9,010 nt of DNA from an uncultured Collinsella sp. (GCA_900550965.1 URUC01000081.1:1-9010); one strand, 5' to 3'; positions 1 through 5,283 are shown, numbered from the stretch's first letter. Notes: generated by a model from the letters alone, not told the origin. Translations and numbers: made by a program.

Positions 1-9
1 CGCAGAACC

Positions 10-45
10 CTACATAAAAGAAAAGGACCCCTTTGCAGAGGTCCT
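10..45 (-). terminator. Rho-independent terminator of tRNA-Phe
   Basis: Read on the minus strand, AGGACC (45-40) pairs with GGTCCT (29-24) around a loop of about 10 nt. A T-rich tail, TTTTCTTTT, follows at about 24-16. It lies 14 nt past the tRNA 3' end, the right place and orientation to end the tRNA transcript. The stem is only 6 bp, but the stem-plus-T-tract pattern is clear. Confidence 0.8.
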
Positions 46-58
46 AGTCAATTCAAGG

Positions 59-131
<73 letters not shown>

Positions 132-142
132 ATTTGAGGTGT

Positions 143-157
143 GCCTTGTTTCAAGGC
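143..157 (-). other. Perfect hairpin in the tRNA-Phe 5' leader
   Basis: GCCTTG-TTT-CAAGGC is a perfect 6-bp inverted repeat with a 3-nt loop. With the -10 box at 169-164, the predicted transcript start is about 157. The hairpin would then occupy roughly nucleotides +1 to +15 of the tRNA precursor, followed by 11 nt of single-stranded leader before the mature 5' end at 131. It could protect the 5' end or help RNase P presentation. That role is inference; the repeat itself is plain in the sequence. Confidence 0.6.
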
Positions 158-163
158 TTGATT

Positions 164-191
164 AGTATAACCAAGGACGCGTTCCGGTCAA
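164..191 (-). promoter_or_regulatory. Promoter of tRNA-Phe
   Basis: On the minus strand TTGACC (191-186) serves as the -35 box and TATACT (169-164) as the -10 box, separated by 16 nt. Both are close to the housekeeping sigma-70/SigA consensus TTGACA/TATAAT. The predicted transcript start is near 157, about 26 nt before the tRNA 5' end. The distance and orientation fit the tRNA gene and no other gene nearby. Confidence 0.75.
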
Positions 192-230
192 CCGAGAATT
201 TTAAAAAAGTTTTTGAGCACAGCCTCGGTT
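190..230 (-). promoter_or_regulatory. AT-rich tract with flanking inverted repeat (UP-like element / possible TA terminator)
   Basis: Directly upstream of the tRNA -35 box is an almost pure A/T stretch (197-214: AATTTT, six A, G, five T). It is the most AT-rich spot in an otherwise GC-rich window, and its position is that of an UP element, which boosts stable-RNA promoters through the RNA polymerase alpha C-terminal domains. The tract is flanked by a 7-bp inverted repeat, AACCGAG (190-196) and CTCGGTT (224-230), whose proximal arm overlaps the -35 box. It lies 24 nt past the antitoxin stop codon, so it might also help end the toxin-antitoxin transcript, though no compact stem precedes the T-run. 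Both roles are inferred from position and composition. Confidence 0.4.
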
Positions 231-254
231 CTATAAATCGGCACGTCAGAGACA

Positions 255-542
255 TCAGCCGGCAGCAAGAAGTTTTTCGCTCAGAGCCGCACGGGCAAAC
301 TCACTTGGCGTCATCCCCTCGGCAGCCGCCCGTCGACGAATGGCCTCCTTCATTCCCAGAGGAATCTTGACCGACAACGTTGCCGTCCCCTCACCTGAGA
401 GCGGGGGCCGTCCATGCACGATCCCACCAACGGTATGTTCGCCACCCGGAAACTCTCCGCGCTCGTACGACTCGCACCACGCGTCAATCATTTCATCCGT
501 TACAACCTGACCATTAGCGGCCGTATACGTCTTGCCCATCAT
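255..542 (-). CDS. Ribbon-helix-helix antitoxin (CopG/BrnA-like)
   Basis: This is a 95-residue protein, probably the DNA-binding antitoxin of a type II toxin-antitoxin pair. The C-terminal 45 residues look like a ribbon-helix-helix fold: a strand TATLSVKIP (about 53-61), helix A GMKEAIRRRAAAEG (about 63-76), then TPSEFARAALSEKLL (about 78-92) as helix B. The segment GRPPLSGEG just before the ribbon resembles the linker seen in actinobacterial RHH antitoxins. The N-terminal 40 residues are acidic and may be the part that wraps and blocks the toxin. It begins MM, and the first ATG overlaps the upstream toxin stop as ATGA, so translation is probably coupled; an AAGGGG lies just upstream. RHH antitoxins usually repress their own operon, and a palindrome suited to this sits on the promoter at 831-845. 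The fold is fairly sure; the exact family is not. Confidence 0.75.
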   Translation of the reverse strand: MMGKTYTAANGQVVTDEMIDAWCESYERGEFPGGEHTVGGIVHGRPPLSGEGTATLSVKIPLGMKEAIRRRAAAEGMTPSEFARAALSEKLLAAG

Positions 543-805
543 CGACCCCTTTGCCGAGCCTGTTCAATCTCCTGCCAAAATTTCTTCTGGACTGGAGACA
601 AGGCATGAATGATAAGCCACCCACGGAGAAGCTCGACCGCGACAAGCTCCACGCTTCGTCCGTCTGGGAGCCATCCAATCGCAAGCCATCTCGGCGGCTC
701 GTCCTTCGACTCGCGACGAATGCACTCAGTAACCGCAAGCCAAGCGCTAAGCACCTGCTGTTCTGTCAGGTGCTTTTTAGCGTTGGGATGGATCTCAACA
801 TCCAT
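539..805 (-). CDS. Putative type II toxin (BrnT/RelE-like), partner of the RHH protein
   Basis: This is an 88-residue basic protein that I do not recognise with certainty. Its size, gene order (toxin first) and 4-nt overlap with an RHH antitoxin suggest a ribonuclease-type toxin. The pattern PRWLAIGWLPDGRSVELVAVELLRG-WLIIHAL (about 38-69) reads as the successive beta strands of a small RelE/BrnT-like core. A helix follows, ending with the basic tail EQARQRGR. No catalytic residues can be assigned by eye; R39, R50, R61 and H67 are candidates. The start at 805 is chosen because GGAGGAGA lies 6 nt upstream (819-812). The longer reading frame to 901 would run through the DUF192 stop region and the promoter. 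The first 20 codons contain two strong inverted repeats (788-805 and 745-782). It could also be a plain hypothetical protein without toxicity. Confidence 0.6.
   Translation of the reverse strand: MDVEIHPNAKKHLTEQQVLSAWLAVTECIRRESKDEPPRWLAIGWLPDGRSVELVAVELLRGWLIIHALSPVQKKFWQEIEQARQRGR
745..782 (-). repeat. Long intragenic hairpin in the toxin 5' coding region
   Basis: AGCACCTG (750-757) pairs perfectly with CAGGTGCT (767-774). The stem extends with CGCTA (745-749) against TAGCG (778-782) across a short T bulge, around a 9-nt loop. In the toxin mRNA it covers roughly codons 8-21. On the plus strand the same sequence looks like a terminator (stem followed by TTTTT), but no plus-strand gene reads into it. 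It may slow translation or alter the stability of the toxin message, which is inference. Confidence 0.5.
788..805 (-). promoter_or_regulatory. Inverted repeat enclosing the toxin start codon
   Basis: ATGGAT (788-793) and ATCCAT (800-805) form a 6-bp stem with a 6-nt loop. In the mRNA the toxin AUG itself is in the stem while the Shine-Dalgarno sequence (819-812) stays free. Such a structure could damp toxin initiation relative to the downstream antitoxin. The repeat is seen; the effect is inferred. Confidence 0.35.
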
Positions 806-830
806 GCATCTTCTCCTCCATCTTACCCAA

Positions 831-845
831 TTTCGTATGACGAAA
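831..845 (-). promoter_or_regulatory. Candidate operator of the toxin-antitoxin operon
   Basis: TTTCGT-ATG-ACGAAA is a perfect inverted repeat with 6-nt arms and a 3-nt spacer. It covers the proposed -10 box of the toxin-antitoxin promoter. Dimeric ribbon-helix-helix antitoxins typically bind short palindromes overlapping their own promoter, so this is the natural binding site for the product of 255-542. Binding is inferred; the symmetry and placement are seen. Confidence 0.55.
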
Positions 846-860
846 GTCCGCTGTCGCCAA
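832..860 (-). promoter_or_regulatory. Candidate promoter of the toxin-antitoxin operon
   Basis: On the minus strand TTGGCG (860-855) could be the -35 box and TACGAA (837-832) the -10 box, with a 17-nt spacer. It lies in the 58-nt gap between the DUF192 stop codon (864) and the toxin start (805), with the -35 box only 3 nt past the stop. The -10 match is modest. The perfect palindrome over it supports regulated initiation here. Read-through from the tad operon is also possible, as I see no terminator after DUF192. Confidence 0.45.
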
Positions 861-863
861 TTC

Positions 864-1223
864 TTAAGCCGGCACGCGTTGGAGAGCAGGGGTCGAAACA
901 ATGATTGAAGGACGCTCTAGTACGGCCCAGGCGCCGGGGCAGGAGCACATACGCCAGGGACGTACGTTTTCGTAGCATACGAGGACATAGCCACGTGCAT
1001 CGATAAAGGCGATGTCGATGGGATAGGCCATAAAACACGTGTGGACCGAAGAGCAGCGTGGAAACGCCATGACGAGCGGCAGGCCGTTGGCGGCAACCGG
1101 ACGCCGTCCCAGCATGCCGCGCAGGCGCACGACAAACGACTCCGCCACCGCAAACTCGGCCGGCGTCCAACCCAGCCTATTGAGTGCACGCGCGTAGGCG
1201 ATGTAGGACGAGACCGCGGTCAC
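864..1223 (-). CDS. DUF192 family protein, last gene of the tad operon
   Basis: This is a 119-residue protein of the DUF192 family, whose function is unknown although members are small beta-rich domains of about 110-120 residues. Signature pieces are visible in order: VRLRGMLGRRP (about 32-42), then VHTCFMAYPIDIAFID (about 60-75), then NVRPWR (about 84-89), and finally AWAVLERP near the C-terminus. There is no convincing signal peptide or membrane segment, although many family members are exported. Five cysteines cluster in the second half. The GTG at 1223 is chosen as start because it overlaps the stop of the preceding TadE-like gene as GTGA and has a G-rich ribosome site (GGGGGTGG) just upstream. 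An ATG at 1328 would extend it by 35 residues inside the previous gene and seems unlikely. Its translational coupling to a pseudopilin gene suggests a link with the Tad system. Confidence 0.85.
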   Translation of the reverse strand: MTAVSSYIAYARALNRLGWTPAEFAVAESFVVRLRGMLGRRPVAANGLPLVMAFPRCSSVHTCFMAYPIDIAFIDARGYVLVCYENVRPWRMCSCPGAWAVLERPSIIVSTPALQRVPA

Positions 1224-1696
1224 ATGACCACCCCCGGGCGCCATGGATCGACCGTCACCGCGCACTCGTGCGACAACGTTGTCGGCGCCCCCAGCGGAAC
1301 GCCAGCGATGCTGAGAGAAGTCGGCCACGGCTCATAGTGCATGGTGCAGGTGTAGGTCCTAAACGTACCGGATAGGGAGAGCAGGCCACCATCCGATGCC
1401 TCCGCGCCTTGCTCGCTCGACACTTCGATCTGCAAGTCATAGCCTTCCATGGCATTCAGAATTTGAGTCTGGACCGTCGCCGAGGCATCGACAGAGCTTT
1501 CGTCGCCCTCCCCCTCCGACGCCACGGCGTGCGCCAACACGATGTCGGGCACCACGCGGTCGAAGCGCGCGACAGCGCTGGCAAAGATCATGACGTTGTA
1601 CACGATGAGTGCCAGCGCCAGCAAAACGGGCGTAACCACTGCCATCTCCACCGTCGCTTGGGCGTGCTCCTCGCGCAGACGCATGCGGATACTCAT
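1220..1696 (-). CDS. TadE-like pseudopilin (distal copy)
   Basis: This 158-residue protein has a type IV prepilin-like N-terminus. A basic leader (MSIRMRLREEHA) comes first, then a predicted cut before QATVE with glutamate at mature position +5, then one hydrophobic helix (about 18-40) that would serve as both membrane anchor and assembly helix. The soluble part (41-158) has two cysteines, C117 and C145, which could form a disulfide outside the cell. TadE/TadF proteins are minor pseudopilins that prime or cap Flp pili after processing by a TadV/CpaA-type peptidase. The start at 1696 shares one base with the TadG-like stop (TAATG), so the genes are coupled; longer frames reaching 1840 would overlap that gene. 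It could equally be called TadF. Assignment to the pseudopilin group is firm, the letter less so. Confidence 0.85.
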   Translation of the reverse strand: MSIRMRLREEHAQATVEMAVVTPVLLALALIVYNVMIFASAVARFDRVVPDIVLAHAVASEGEGDESSVDASATVQTQILNAMEGYDLQIEVSSEQGAEASDGGLLSLSGTFRTYTCTMHYEPWPTSLSIAGVPLGAPTTLSHECAVTVDPWRPGVVM

Positions 1697-3849
1697 TACG
1701 ACCCGCCGTCCAGAGCGCCAACCAGCGTGGCGACATCGACGGTGAGCGGGATGGAGCCGCCGCCGGGCAGAGGAATCTCCGCAAGCGTGAACACCGTACC
1801 GCTGATGGTGCGTTCGACTTGATATTCCAACGCCTCGCAAAGCGCCTTGGGATCGGTCACGCCCAACGGAATACTTCGCAGCTTGTCTTGAGCTTGAGAG
1901 AGACCAGCAATGTCAGACCCCGGACTCTTAATGACGTTGGCGGAATCGGTCAGCACCGGCTTTCGCAGGCGCAAGTCGCACGGTTCCAGACCCAACGCCG
2001 CCACGGACGCCGAAACGGTATCGCCAAGCCACGACGCAATGGAGCCCAACGCGCCGCTGCCCCCTCCTAGGCCTTTAATCATCTCGCCCATTAGTTCGTC
2101 GGCCGAACCTTGGATATCACCGTATCCCACAAGCAGCCGTCCCCAAACATCCATGACGCCATCGAGTACGCCGGCAACGCCACCCGAGCGTTCCTTCAAT
2201 GTCGAGAAAAATCGCGAAAGCACGTTGTTTTGCGCCGTCGCCTCATCGGGCGCCAGCACCGCGGCAGAGATGGCACCGCGATCGCCAAGCCTGACTGCCG
2301 TGTTAAACGAAGAGTTGAGCTCATCGGGGCTCGAGATGGCACCCGAAACCGCAAAGGCAACCACGCCGTTGCGACCGGGCGGAGCGATACGCGGACGCTC
2401 GCCCGAAAGCGCTTTAATGGCCTGGTCAAACGCATTGCTCGCACGGTCGGCCTCATCCTCGGTCTGACGCATGAGCTCAAGCTCTTTGTTCCGACATTTG
2501 ACGTATTCCTCCAAGGCCTTTTTGAACTCGTCGAAGTGATATTCGAAGCCGTTTTCGATAGAGGTTGAAGGCGCCGCAACAGCACCAAGCGACAAAACGC
2601 CAAAATGGCATTTGCTGCATTTATCCTGTCCATCGTAATCGGCAACCGAAGCAAATCCGCTCGGCGTCCCTTTCTTATAGTTAGGGCAGGTCGTCCCGTA
2701 ATGCAGATACGCCTTGTCATCGTTCACGCTAGTCGGCCACACCGCATCGGTATAGAGTTCCGTCGCCCGAACCTCATCAGAGTTGCGCGGCAGCAGCGGA
2801 ATATAGGAGGAAACCCTGTCTCCGTTCTCGGTTATATGTGCCCGATCGACCTCCGCGCTCGCATAGGTATAAAACGCCTTACGCGCCGCAGACTCTGCCT
2901 TCATCTCGACACTCGAGCCGTGGGGCTTCTCATTTGTCAGACGCCAATGGTAGTAGTCCTTCGCGCGATCAAGGGCAACTTGGGGCTCCCACGTAACGCT
3001 CGATGAGTAATGCGGATTTTGAACACCGGAGAGATCCGTTAGGCTTTTCGCACGCTCCCACATGCAAGAACAGCTGCCGACCGAGCCCTTGTCAGACCCA
3101 CCACAATCCGCCAGCCAAGCACGCTCTTTAGCCTTCGCCGTGTCCTCAGAAGCCTTCCGCAGCTCCTCGGCCGCACACTCTAAATCATCTGATGTGTCTT
3201 TAATGGCATCGGTCGAGATCTCGGACCCCTCGAGCGCAGCGAAGTCAGACTCGGATGTCCTGGGCACGGCAAGCGCCGTACCGGTATAGGTCACACTATC
3301 GGTATCCTGCGCCGACACCGCCTGCGTGGCACGCGCGGCGATCAGATACGGCAGAGCCGTCTCGATTTTCTGTAAGCCTTCCGATGCGCTTTTGGCAAAC
3401 TTGTTGCGCGTTTTAATGATCTCAATCCCGGTGTCGACCATATTGCCGGCAACCGGCTCGGCACCCGGGATGAGGATGGCGACCAAGCCCGTCCCGATCG
3501 TGGCAAACCCCGCCAGCCCCAGACTCAAGATGCTCGCATCAACCACCGTGGCAGCCGTGTGATAGGACGACACTACGTTGGCACCCGCCAGCGCGCCACT
3601 ATCAGCCGCCACCTGAGTATCCCCGGCACGCGACATGCTCCATATCGCCGCGGTCGACGAAAACAACAATGTGAGCACCACTAGGATGACCACGGCAGAA
3701 GAAAGCGTGGTATAGGCGCCGTCTTCGATAAACAGATCGACACCGGCTCGACCCATAAAGCCGCCTCGCTTGCGATGGCAGCTCGGACGGTGCGTCAAAA
3801 CGCGTCTAGACCAGAAACGCTTAATCCCATGCAGCAATCCACGAATCAT
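1696..3849 (-). CDS. TadG-like pilus assembly protein with cysteine-rich ectodomain
   Basis: This is a large protein of about 717 residues with a short basic N-terminus, a strong membrane helix (about 48-72), and then DTQVAADSGALAGANVV (about 77-93). That last piece matches the TadE/TadG-like signature (AADxxALAGA). A second hydrophobic stretch lies at about 105-129. The remainder should be extracytoplasmic, with charged helical regions that may form coiled coils (about 220-246 and 436-482). Cysteines occur as C249, C260-x-C262, C388 and C411-x-x-C414-H415, plus C225, C452, C624 and C671, suggesting disulfides or a metal site. TadG proteins are envelope-anchored accessory factors of Flp pili. 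The start at 3849 has the best ribosome site (GGAGGGAG at 3860-3853) but overlaps the previous gene by 29 nt. An ATG at 3756 (686 residues) is a reasonable alternative and would put the membrane helix nearer the N-terminus. Confidence 0.8.
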   Translation of the reverse strand: MIRGLLHGIKRFWSRRVLTHRPSCHRKRGGFMGRAGVDLFIEDGAYTTLSSAVVILVVLTLLFSSTAAIWSMSRAGDTQVAADSGALAGANVVSSYHTAATVVDASILSLGLAGFATIGTGLVAILIPGAEPVAGNMVDTGIEIIKTRNKFAKSASEGLQKIETALPYLIAARATQAVSAQDTDSVTYTGTALAVPRTSESDFAALEGSEISTDAIKDTSDDLECAAEELRKASEDTAKAKERAWLADCGGSDKGSVGSCSCMWERAKSLTDLSGVQNPHYSSSVTWEPQVALDRAKDYYHWRLTNEKPHGSSVEMKAESAARKAFYTYASAEVDRAHITENGDRVSSYIPLLPRNSDEVRATELYTDAVWPTSVNDDKAYLHYGTTCPNYKKGTPSGFASVADYDGQDKCSKCHFGVLSLGAVAAPSTSIENGFEYHFDEFKKALEEYVKCRNKELELMRQTEDEADRASNAFDQAIKALSGERPRIAPPGRNGVVAFAVSGAISSPDELNSSFNTAVRLGDRGAISAAVLAPDEATAQNNVLSRFFSTLKERSGGVAGVLDGVMDVWGRLLVGYGDIQGSADELMGEMIKGLGGGSGALGSIASWLGDTVSASVAALGLEPCDLRLRKPVLTDSANVIKSPGSDIAGLSQAQDKLRSIPLGVTDPKALCEALEYQVERTISGTVFTLAEIPLPGGGSIPLTVDVATLVGALDGGS

Positions 3850-4357
3850 AATCTCCCTCCAGCCATTCGGGACGCGATTGATACGAGACATCGACCTTGA
3901 GCTCAACGTAGCCGCCCTCGGCGGTACCACCCATAGCCTGCGCAAACGCACCGATCACAGGCAACGGCTTGACCTCGCCGGAAACGGACACGGACGAGAC
4001 GCCACCCGCACCGGCCCGGCCAAGCTCGATATCCCACGACAACGGCCCGCCGGCATGAAAGATCGAAACGTTGGGCACTGCGGCAAGTCGGCGGCGGGTG
4101 AACTCCTTAAGATCGTCGTCCTCCGCCGTCGTCGTGGTCATGAGCCGCGCGGTCTCGGCGGCGGCAGACTCCATGACCGCGCGCGTATAGAGCAGGCACA
4201 CCGGTTGCAGCGCGAGAAGGATGAGTGTCAGAAACGTCGGCAGCAAAAAAGCGGCCTCGACCGTAGACTGCGCCCGGTCCTCGCGCGCGGCATCAATACA
4301 ACGCGATGTCCTTAGCGGCCGCAGCGGCGTCGATAACCGACGTCGAGGTAACGCCAT
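3821..4357 (-). CDS. TadE-like pseudopilin (start uncertain)
   Basis: The body is a clear TadE-type pseudopilin: leader EDRA, predicted cut before QSTVE with Glu at +5, then a hydrophobic helix AFLLPTFLTLILLALQPVCLL. After that comes the TadE-typical ARAVMESAAAETAR-like region, seen here as YTRAVMESAAAETARLM, and a beta-rich tail ending WIAAWD. The start is a problem. The only in-frame ATG near the expected place is at 4357, giving 178 residues with an Arg-rich 29-residue leader and a 65-nt overlap with the previous pilin gene, and its ribosome site is weak. By comparison with sister genes, which have 10-12 residue leaders, the natural start is ATT at 4297, overlapping the previous stop as ATTGA, with AAGGA 11 nt upstream. 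A third option is the ATG at 4293, which sits in a TGATG overlap but is one frame off. The gene overlaps the TadG-like start by 29 nt. Confidence 0.75.
   Translation of the reverse strand: MALPRRRLSTPLRPLRTSRCIDAAREDRAQSTVEAAFLLPTFLTLILLALQPVCLLYTRAVMESAAAETARLMTTTTAEDDDLKEFTRRRLAAVPNVSIFHAGGPLSWDIELGRAGAGGVSSVSVSGEVKPLPVIGAFAQAMGGTAEGGYVELKVDVSYQSRPEWLEGDYDSWIAAWD
3853..3860 (-). promoter_or_regulatory. Ribosome binding site deciding the TadG-like start
   Basis: GGAGGGAG on the minus strand lies just upstream of the ATG at 3849, with about 6 nt between the GGAGG core and the ATG. It is stronger than the GAGGCGG before the alternative ATG at 3756. It lies inside the coding region of the preceding TadE-like gene. 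Confidence 0.55.
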
Positions 4358-4511
4358 GGGATGCCGCCCGCTCAACCAGCGCCGCCAAGCGCCCATCGGT
4401 GCCGGCACGCCAAAGTCCCGCGATCGCCAGCACGATCGATAACAGCGCCACCGTGACGATGGCGTATTCGACCGTCGCCTGGGCAGATTCCTCACGCAGG
4501 ACATCATGCAT
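4293..4511 (-). CDS. Small Flp-like pilin (second pilin)
   Basis: This 72-residue protein is built like a Flp/type IVb pilin. It has a 10-residue leader MHDVLREESA, then a predicted cut before QATVEYAIVTVALL with Glu +5 and Tyr +6 (the Flp hallmark E-Y pair), a hydrophobic helix to about residue 34, and a short hydrophilic tail of about 38 residues. It resembles the Flp gene at 5040-5273 (shared EESAQ-x-T-x-EYAI) and is probably its paralogue, perhaps a minor subunit. The mature form would be 62 residues against 42 for Flp. The ATG at 4511 is one base after the previous stop, with AAAGGAGGGA well placed upstream. Its tail is unusually rich in Ala near the C-terminus. Tad loci often encode more than one Flp, so this is a normal arrangement. 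Confidence 0.85.
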   Translation of the reverse strand: MHDVLREESAQATVEYAIVTVALLSIVLAIAGLWRAGTDGRLAALVERAASHGVTSTSVIDAAAAAKDIALY

Positions 4512-4512
4512 T

Positions 4513-5076
4513 TCACGATCCCTCCTTTGAGTCCGTTGCCTGCGGGCTCAGACGCACGGCGCGCAGACGACACGAAGCATCGCCAGCATCCGCGGCAATT
4601 GTCACCATATCGACCCAGCCGCGTTCGTCGCGCACGATGGCGCCCCACACGTTTCCCTTGATGTCGAGATAGCCGCTCAGAGCAAGTTGCGCCGTGGGTA
4701 CCTCGCGATAGGCACGCAGCATATCCGCCGCCGCTTCGGTCATCGGTCGGTCCTCGGACCATGCAAGCCGGACCGCAATCGCGTTGCCCTCAGGCGAATC
4801 CGTCGCAGTGCCAGACCGCTTGTCGAGCGTCCGCAGAAAGGTTTGCGCCGTGACAGCGACATCCGAATCGTCCGCATCTCGCATCTCATCTTTTTGAGAC
4901 GCCACCGCCGAATCTGAGCCCAAATCGGAGGCGGTCCCAGGACGCTGCTGCCGCGCGGCGTTAAGCCCCCAAAGCACCGCCGCTATCGCCACGGTCAGGC
5001 AAGCAAACACCAGCAGCACCCCGATGGGGCGCTCGCCCTCTACAGGCTGTTGATGCCCTCGCTGATAGCGTTCCAT
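4513..5076 (-). CDS. Single-pass membrane protein of unknown function in the tad operon
   Basis: This protein of up to 187 residues is not one I recognise. A short N-terminus is followed by one membrane helix (about 18-38, GVLLVFACLTVAIAAVLWGL), a Ser/Asp/Gln-rich linker (about 41-75), and a folded-looking domain (about 76-178) likely outside the cell. That domain contains helices (TAQTFLRTLDK, MTEAAADMLRAYREV) and then strands (LALSGYLDIKG-VWGAIVRDERGWVDMVTIAAD). It has no prepilin cleavage motif, so it is not a pilin. It sits between the two Flp-type pilin genes, overlapping the end of flp by 37 nt if the ATG at 5076 is used. A GTG at 5019 would place it 20 nt after the flp stop and shorten it by 19 residues. 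The position suggests a pilus assembly or anchoring role, which is inference. Confidence 0.7.
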   Translation of the reverse strand: MERYQRGHQQPVEGERPIGVLLVFACLTVAIAAVLWGLNAARQQRPGTASDLGSDSAVASQKDEMRDADDSDVAVTAQTFLRTLDKRSGTATDSPEGNAIAVRLAWSEDRPMTEAAADMLRAYREVPTAQLALSGYLDIKGNVWGAIVRDERGWVDMVTIAADAGDASCRLRAVRLSPQATDSKEGS

Positions 5077-5273
5077 AGATCTTGGACCTTGCCCTTAAAT
5101 GCGACGATGGCGATAATCGCGATCACCACGAGCACGCCGACCAAGATGGCATACTCGGTGGTACCCTGTGCACTCTCCTCCTGCAATAGTTCCTTGGCGC
5201 GCTGACGAACATGTGCCGCCCGGCAAAACGCCCAGCCCTGGACCTTGCCAGCAGCGTCAGTCATCGTGTTCAT
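5040..5273 (-). CDS. flp: Flp-type major pilin
   Basis: This is a 77-residue prepilin of the Flp (type IVb) family, the structural subunit of the Tad pilus. The predicted cut lies before QGTTEYAILVGVLVVIAIIA: Glu at +5, Tyr at +6, then the long hydrophobic helix. The mature protein would be only 42 residues, typical of Flp. The leader of about 35 residues is long for this family, basic (HVRQRAKELL), and contains a second in-frame Met (M4). The ATG at 5273 follows the TadC stop by 10 nt, and AGGGAGGAA (5285-5277) is a strong ribosome site partly inside the TadC stop, which may help the high output needed for a major subunit. No separate promoter is visible. Processing would need a TadV/CpaA-type peptidase, which is outside this window. 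Confidence 0.92.
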   Translation of the reverse strand: MNTMTDAAGKVQGWAFCRAAHVRQRAKELLQEESAQGTTEYAILVGVLVVIAIIAIVAFKGKVQDLWNAISEGINSL

Positions 5274-5283
5274 GTATTCCTCC

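Noticed and set aside
745..782. Plus-strand rho-independent terminator
   Set aside because: The stem plus TTTTT looks right, but no plus-strand gene ends there, and the stem is inside a minus-strand coding region. I kept it as an intragenic hairpin.
806..901. Longer form of the toxin starting at 901
   Set aside because: It would cover the promoter/operator region and the end of the DUF192 gene. The start at 805 has a well-placed GGAGGAGA.
1910..2467. A 185-residue open frame on the plus strand
   Set aside because: It lies antisense inside the TadG-like gene, has Pro/Ser/Arg-rich low-complexity content typical of a shadow frame in GC-rich DNA, and has no ribosome site or recognisable motif.
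3770..4315. A 181-residue plus-strand open frame
   Set aside because: It is antisense to the TadG and TadE-like genes and very Arg-rich, with no domain signal. The minus-strand genes explain this stretch.
4358..4762. Upstream extension of the TadE-like gene beyond the ATG at 4357
   Set aside because: It would run through the whole second-pilin gene and part of the membrane-protein gene in another frame, and the added sequence is Arg/Ser-rich shadow-like protein.
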